A stretch of DNA of 64,000 nt from an uncultured Clostridia bacterium (GTDB lineage: Bacteria; Bacillota; Clostridia; Lachnospirales; CAG-274), in the NCBI GenBank assembly GCA_944384235.1, contig CALWSP010000002.1, positions 57,592 through 121,591 on the forward strand, written 5' to 3'. How positions within the stretch are numbered: position 1 is the first letter of the stretch; every line of letters starts with the position of its first letter. The position numbers and the translations under genes are program-made. This document shows, piece by piece, positions 59,956-64,000 of this stretch. Under the pieces are notes generated by a model. It did not search any database. It was not told the origin of the DNA and saw only the letters and a program-made list of their open reading frames with translations.

Positions 59956-62703
59956 AAAGTTGCTATATATCAATATGGAGAGTTTCAAAGCATAGACGAA
60001 GTTGGCTCTGTTAAAGGGTATAACATTGAATATTTAAAAGAGATTGAGAAGTATTCAAATTTAAAATTTGAATATGTTGCAGTTGACAACTTTGTAGAGG
60101 CAGAAAAGGCTTTAGAAAGCGAAGAAGCAGATATTATATGCCCTGTGGAATACAACGAGTTGACAAAGAATTTATTTGAGTTTTCTGACAATTTAGTTGC
60201 TTACAAGTGTGGAGGAGTATACACATTAAAAGGCAGAGAAGATGTTGGGCATTCAAACTCTAAAAATTACAAAGCTTTTAAATATGGCTGTATTAAAAAC
60301 TCTACAACATTTAGCAACTTTTTAGAACATCAAAAAAATGTGAACAAGTTTGAGCCTATTGTGATTGAATTTAACACAACTGAGGAGATGATTAAGGCTC
60401 TTAAAAGAAAAGAAATAGATGTTATGCTATCAGATGTTAAGGTGTATGAGGAAGATTTAGTTTTGGAACACAAAACAAACCCATCTGCCATATATTATGG
60501 AAGCAAAAAAGGAAACAGGGCTGTTTTAGAAGAAATGGACACAGCTATGGAGAAAATATCTCTTTACAAAGGGGATTTAGAGAAAAAACTTTTTGACAAG
60601 TATTTTATAAATTTAGAAGAAGTTAGGGAAGATGTGAAGTATAGAGATTATTTAGATTCTCTACCCACTTTAAATGTTGGATACAGGCTTTCTGACGCAC
60701 CTATTTCGTATTTAAACGAAGATGGTGAATTTTCAGGCATTGTTAGGAGAATGCTTGATAATATATCTAAAAAGTTAGGTGTTAAATTTAATTATGTATT
60801 AATTGAAGAAGACAAGCTTACAAGGGAATATTTAATTGAAAATAAAATTAACATAATTTCTAACTATGTTTATGGAAATTATGATGAGAATATGACTTAT
60901 TTAAAAAGGTCAACACCTTATTTACAAAGCTCAAGCGTTCTTGTTTCTAGAGGGGATATTAAAAGTTTAGATGTTAAAAACAAAAAAATTGGTGTTGGAA
61001 GCAACGTTAAAATTTACATTAGAGAGTTAGAACAGCTAGAGCCTAGCAACGAATATGTAGTTTATGAAAGCATAAACGATGCTTACAACGACCTTGTTAG
61101 AAAAGAGTTAGATGGCTTGATTGTGAACAATTACATTGCAAATATTTACAGCTCAAGGGCAAAGTATGAATGGTTAGACACTTTTCCTTTAGAGGAAGTT
61201 GACAACAGCCTTTGTATGGGTGTTATAACTTTTAGCAATGTAGATTATTTAGAAAACAACCTTTTAAAAGACGAAAGATTTATTGAATCTTTAAACAGTG
61301 TTATTAGAGGGTTTGACGCTGTTGATGTGAACAACATTGTTTTATCTGAAATGACAAAGCTTAAATTTGACTACTTCTTTTTATATATTATATATACATA
61401 CAGATATGGCCTTGCAATTTTTATTTTATTTATATTAACTATTATTTCGGCGATAGTTATTTTAAGCGAAATATTAAGACACCAAAAAAATGATTTAAAA
61501 AGCAAAAACGAGCTTTTATCTAAGAGTATTGAAGAAATTGAAAAGTCAAACAGAGCTAAAAGCGACTTTCTTTCAAGAATTAGCCACGAAATTAGAACAC
61601 CTTTAAACTCTATTCTTGGCACAACAGAAATTATTAGACAAAGCAAGCCTGAAAAAGAGTTAATGGCAAATGTAGAAACAATTTCAGATTCTAGCAAGTT
61701 TTTACTTTCTATTATAAACGACATTTTAGATATGAGCAAAATTGAAAGTGGAAAATTTGAAATTAAGCCTGTGTGGGATTACCCTGGAACGATTTTATTT
61801 GATTGTGCTGAAATTATGAAGCCTTTAATTGAAAAAAAGCATATTGAATTTATATACCCTAAACCTTTATTTGGTTCAGAATTTGAATATTATATTGACA
61901 AAATGAGGGTTATGCAGGTTATTATGAATGTTTTAAACAATGCTTACAAATTTACACCACAAAATGGTAAAATTGAGATTAAGGTGGAAAACGAGGCTAT
62001 ATTAAATGGAAAAAATATTTCAATTGACAAAATTACTATTAAGGACAATGGCTGTGGAATTAGCAAGGAGTATTTAGAGCATATTTTTGAGCCTTTTAGC
62101 CAAGAGGGCGAGGGTGTATACACAGAAACTGCTATTGGTAGCGGGCTTGGTCTTGCTATTGTGAAAAACATTATGGACGCTATGAATGGCGAAATTATTA
62201 TTAAAAGCGAAAAAGGCGTTGGAACTGAAGTTATGCTTACTTTTAGGCATAGGTACAGGTATTGTGAGAAGAAAGATAGGAAAGAAGAAGTTATTGACTT
62301 TAACAAGCTTAAAGGAAAGAGAGTTTTACTTGTTGAGGACAATTCAATTAATTATTACATTGTGAAGCAGTTACTTGAAAACAAGGAAATGATTGTTGAA
62401 GGGGCTGAAAACGGTTTAGAGGCTGTTAAGATGGTGGAAAAAGCTGCTTTTAACTATTATGACATTATTTTGATGGACATTAGAATGCCTGTTATGGACG
62501 GCATTGAGGCAACAAACATAATTAGAAAGATGGATAGAGAAGATTCAAAATATATTCCTATTGTAGCCTTTAGTGCTGATGTTTTTTCTGAAAACGAGAA
62601 AAGGTCTAAACTTGTTGGCATTGACGAATATCTTATTAAGCCTGTTGAACCAGAGATTATGTATAAAATTATTTTAAGAATGATTGAAAAGAAAGAGAGT
62701 TAG
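59953..62703 (+). CDS. Hybrid sensor histidine kinase with two substrate-binding domains (BvgS-like)
   Basis: A 916-residue body from GTG 59953. Two SBP_bac_3-like solute-binding domains (about 1-215 and 228-455) face outside. A membrane helix follows (about 474-508), then a HisKA domain with His545 in RISHEIRTPLNS, an HATPase domain with DNGCGISKEYL and GSGLGLAIV, and a receiver domain with Asp842 in LMDIRMP. There is no HPt domain and no partner regulator nearby. A signal anchor is expected but lies in another frame just upstream (59858), so 59953 is probably not the true start. It is likely to sense a small amino acid-like ligand; that is inference from the domain type. Confidence 0.85.
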   Translation: MKVAIYQYGEFQSIDEVGSVKGYNIEYLKEIEKYSNLKFEYVAVDNFVEAEKALESEEADIICPVEYNELTKNLFEFSDNLVAYKCGGVYTLKGREDVGHSNSKNYKAFKYGCIKNSTTFSNFLEHQKNVNKFEPIVIEFNTTEEMIKALKRKEIDVMLSDVKVYEEDLVLEHKTNPSAIYYGSKKGNRAVLEEMDTAMEKISLYKGDLEKKLFDKYFINLEEVREDVKYRDYLDSLPTLNVGYRLSDAPISYLNEDGEFSGIVRRMLDNISKKLGVKFNYVLIEEDKLTREYLIENKINIISNYVYGNYDENMTYLKRSTPYLQSSSVLVSRGDIKSLDVKNKKIGVGSNVKIYIRELEQLEPSNEYVVYESINDAYNDLVRKELDGLIVNNYIANIYSSRAKYEWLDTFPLEEVDNSLCMGVITFSNVDYLENNLLKDERFIESLNSVIRGFDAVDVNNIVLSEMTKLKFDYFFLYIIYTYRYGLAIFILFILTIISAIVILSEILRHQKNDLKSKNELLSKSIEEIEKSNRAKSDFLSRISHEIRTPLNSILGTTEIIRQSKPEKELMANVETISDSSKFLLSIINDILDMSKIESGKFEIKPVWDYPGTILFDCAEIMKPLIEKKHIEFIYPKPLFGSEFEYYIDKMRVMQVIMNVLNNAYKFTPQNGKIEIKVENEAILNGKNISIDKITIKDNGCGISKEYLEHIFEPFSQEGEGVYTETAIGSGLGLAIVKNIMDAMNGEIIIKSEKGVGTEVMLTFRHRYRYCEKKDRKEEVIDFNKLKGKRVLLVEDNSINYYIVKQLLENKEMIVEGAENGLEAVKMVEKAAFNYYDIILMDIRMPVMDGIEATNIIRKMDREDSKYIPIVAFSADVFSENEKRSKLVGIDEYLIKPVEPEIMYKIILRMIEKKES

Positions 62704-62737
62704 AAAAAGGCTGTTGCAAAAGCAACAGCCTTTTTTA
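62704..62737. terminator. Bidirectional terminator between the kinase gene and the ferritin-like gene (GGCTGTTGC hairpin, copy 3)
   Basis: GGCTGTTGC (62709-62717) pairs with GCAACAGCC (62722-62730) over AAAA, flanked by A- and T-runs. The stem is the same as in the hairpins at 29355 and 41361. Confidence 0.92.
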
Positions 62738-63142
62738 TTTATTTTTTATATAGATATGGTTAAGTTTTGTGGCGTGTTTTTGCTCATCAGTTATTATTTC
62801 AAAAAGATAGTTTTGAAACTGTTGATTTTCAAGAGCAAACAAAATTGGCCTATACATTTCAATTTCTGAAAGCTCACCTGAAACGGCATTTGAAAGGTTT
62901 TCATTTAAATTTTCTGAAACAGTTTTATAATTTATATTAGTTGGTTCAAAGCTAGTGTCAGTTAGTTTTTGATATATATCTTCAAACATATTTTTATGTT
63001 TTTGTTCATCTTGAGCTATTGACAAAAATTCCATTTTATTTTCTGGAAATTTATTTGCCATTTCTGTATAAAATTTATTATCTATTGTTTCATCAACTAT
63101 TGCATCTTTTAAAAGGTCTAACACATATTTATTGCTATACAT
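62735..63142 (-). CDS. Ferritin-like di-iron protein
   Basis: A 135-residue four-helix protein. Carboxylate/His ligands of a di-iron site are visible: an early Glu in VDETIDNKFY, DEQKH in helix 2, a Glu in GELSEIEMYR and a second DEQKH in helix 4. It has neither a rubredoxin domain, unlike classical rubrerythrin, nor a ferritin cage signature. It may be a peroxide- or oxygen-handling oxidase. AAGGAG precedes the start. It stands alone, converging on the kinase gene. Confidence 0.8.
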   Translation of the reverse strand: MYSNKYVLDLLKDAIVDETIDNKFYTEMANKFPENKMEFLSIAQDEQKHKNMFEDIYQKLTDTSFEPTNINYKTVSENLNENLSNAVSGELSEIEMYRPILFALENQQFQNYLFEIITDEQKHATKLNHIYIKNK

Positions 63143-63257
63143 AGAGTAAACTCCTTTTTTTTATATAGTATGAAAAAAAGGCAAAGGTGTTACTAAAAAA
63201 GATGTCGGATAATGGGAAAAAAAGACTGGCAATTTAAGTGGTAAAAAATGGTATATA

Positions 63258-63266
63258 TGGTATAAT
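63258..63266 (+). promoter_or_regulatory. Extended -10 promoter of the ParB-like gene
   Basis: TGGTATAAT at 63258-63266, a TGn-extended -10 element identical to those before the YbgC, VanW-operon and miaB genes. No good -35 lies at 16-18 bp. It is 40 bp before the gene. Confidence 0.5.
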
Positions 63267-63306
63267 TAGTTTAAAAGACATTTTTTATTAAATATAAGGA
63301 GGAAAT

Positions 63307-63996
63307 ATGGAAACGAATTTATTTGGATATTGTAACAAAATGGAGTTTGTGCCAGTTGATAGAATTTTGCCAAACCCATATCAGGCTAGAACTAGATTAG
63401 ACAATATGCCAGAGCTTTTAAGGTCGATTAACCAATATGGAATTATAGAGCCAATTGGGGTTAGAGTGATTAGCAAGAGGGTTTACGAGCTAGTTTTTGG
63501 GAGCAGAAGGTTAAATGCGTGCAAGAAGTTAGACATTGCGTATATACCAGCTATTATATTAAAACTAAGTGACAGAGAAGCAGGCATATTAACTGTTGAA
63601 GAAAACATACATAAAAGGGATTTAAATGTTATTGAAAAGGCTAATTCTATTAAAATTTTAAATTATGGTTTTGGATACAACGAAGATGAGATTTCTCAAA
63701 TTCTTTCTTTAACTTTAGAGGACATAAAAAGTTACATTGGAATTTCAAAGCTTAACAAAGATGTTAAAAAAAGTGTTATTGAACATAATTTATCTCTTAG
63801 GCATATTGAGGGGATTTTAAAAATTGAAAGCAAGGAAGAACAAAAAGAGATTGTTGAAAAAATTGGAAAATTAAACTTAAATTCTGTTAGGGCTAGGTTA
63901 TATATTGAAAGATATTTAAAAAGAAAAGAAAGGCTTAATCAAGTTATTGATTACAGGGACATTATTAAAAGCAGAGTTATAAATTTAGAAGCATAA
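63307..63996 (+). CDS. ParB/Noc-family nucleoid protein
   Basis: A 229-residue ParB-family protein. The N-terminal CTP-binding domain carries VPVDRILPNPYQAR and EENIHKRDLNVIEKA, followed by a helix-turn-helix (about 120-165) and a C-terminal dimerisation segment. The canonical GERR motif reads GSRR (65-68). It is shorter than Spo0J and Noc of Bacillus (about 280). parA/soj, gidB or trmE are not in view. It may be Noc, a second ParB or a chromosome-linked relative. GGAGGAA precedes the ATG. Confidence 0.85.
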   Translation: METNLFGYCNKMEFVPVDRILPNPYQARTRLDNMPELLRSINQYGIIEPIGVRVISKRVYELVFGSRRLNACKKLDIAYIPAIILKLSDREAGILTVEENIHKRDLNVIEKANSIKILNYGFGYNEDEISQILSLTLEDIKSYIGISKLNKDVKKSVIEHNLSLRHIEGILKIESKEEQKEIVEKIGKLNLNSVRARLYIERYLKRKERLNQVIDYRDIIKSRVINLEA

Positions 63997-64000
63997 AAAG

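Noticed and set aside
63200..63235. Eleven-codon frame starting ATGTCGGAT before the ParB-like gene
   Set aside because: No ribosome binding site, very short, and upstream of the -10 element.
1..64000. tRNA, rRNA, insertion sequences, CRISPR arrays, prophage genes
   Set aside because: I looked for tRNA-like cloverleaves, terminal inverted repeats with transposase frames and regularly spaced repeats and saw none.

Overview
The window is a gene-dense, AT-rich stretch of bacterial chromosome with a core-metabolism and cell-division gene set typical of low-GC Gram-positive Clostridia, probably a gut anaerobe of the Lachnospirales type. The placement is inferred from gene content: T-box control of thrS, a FabK/FabT-style fatty acid operon, LL-diaminopimelate aminotransferase, a miaB-ricA-mutS-mutL block, ScpAB, DivIB/FtsZ and strong AGGAGG ribosome binding sites. 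I see no rRNA or tRNA gene, no insertion sequence, no prophage and no CRISPR array.

Layout. 1-6.7 kb: clpB, then on the minus strand dacF, a hemolysin III-family gene and ftsQ-ftsZ. 6.8-14.9 kb: a YbgC-type thioesterase and a fatty acid operon, fabT-like regulator-fabH-fabK-fabD-fabG-fabF-fabZ-accD-accA. It has a clear promoter and an adjacent FabT-like palindrome, but no acpP, accB or accC. 14.9-19.7 kb: an ArsC-like phosphatase/reductase, a secreted S-layer-homology beta-helix protein, and glgC-glgD on the minus strand. 20-29.3 kb: nadE, ddl, murI, T-box-thrS, fba, an IMP dehydrogenase of a type resembling the Tritrichomonas enzyme, and a small cysteine-motif protein. 29.4-35.5 kb: rmuC, a BFD-like ferredoxin, a LysR regulator, a MetE-like methyltransferase, pyrK-pyrD and a lipoprotein. 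35.5-44.9 kb: dapL and a class Ic aminotransferase (minus); yerC-pcrA-aroK (plus); then a minus-strand operon of a 34-residue membrane peptide, a truncated VanW paralogue, VanW, Bcp and YaaA. 45-51.2 kb: addA and a radical SAM gene, a lipid kinase (minus) and a divergent UppS-like prenyltransferase. 51.3-59.8 kb: miaB-DUF3006-ricA-like-mutS-mutL-inactive site-2 protease homologue-scpA-scpB. 59.9-64 kb: a BvgS-like hybrid sensor kinase, a ferritin-like protein (minus) and a ParB/Noc-like protein.

Most of the window is ordinary housekeeping. The points most worth a second look are as follows. The hybrid kinase has its N-terminal signal anchor in a different frame from the body, joined at an in-register U UUU UUA slippery heptamer. 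The M50 family protein has lost all its zinc ligands. A 34-residue membrane peptide heads the VanW operon. A short UppS homologue has an altered active site. A hairpin swallows the Shine-Dalgarno sequence of the gene after guaB. A near-identical hairpin stem (GGCTGTTGC) recurs three times. All functional statements come from reading motifs and from family knowledge; no database search was run.
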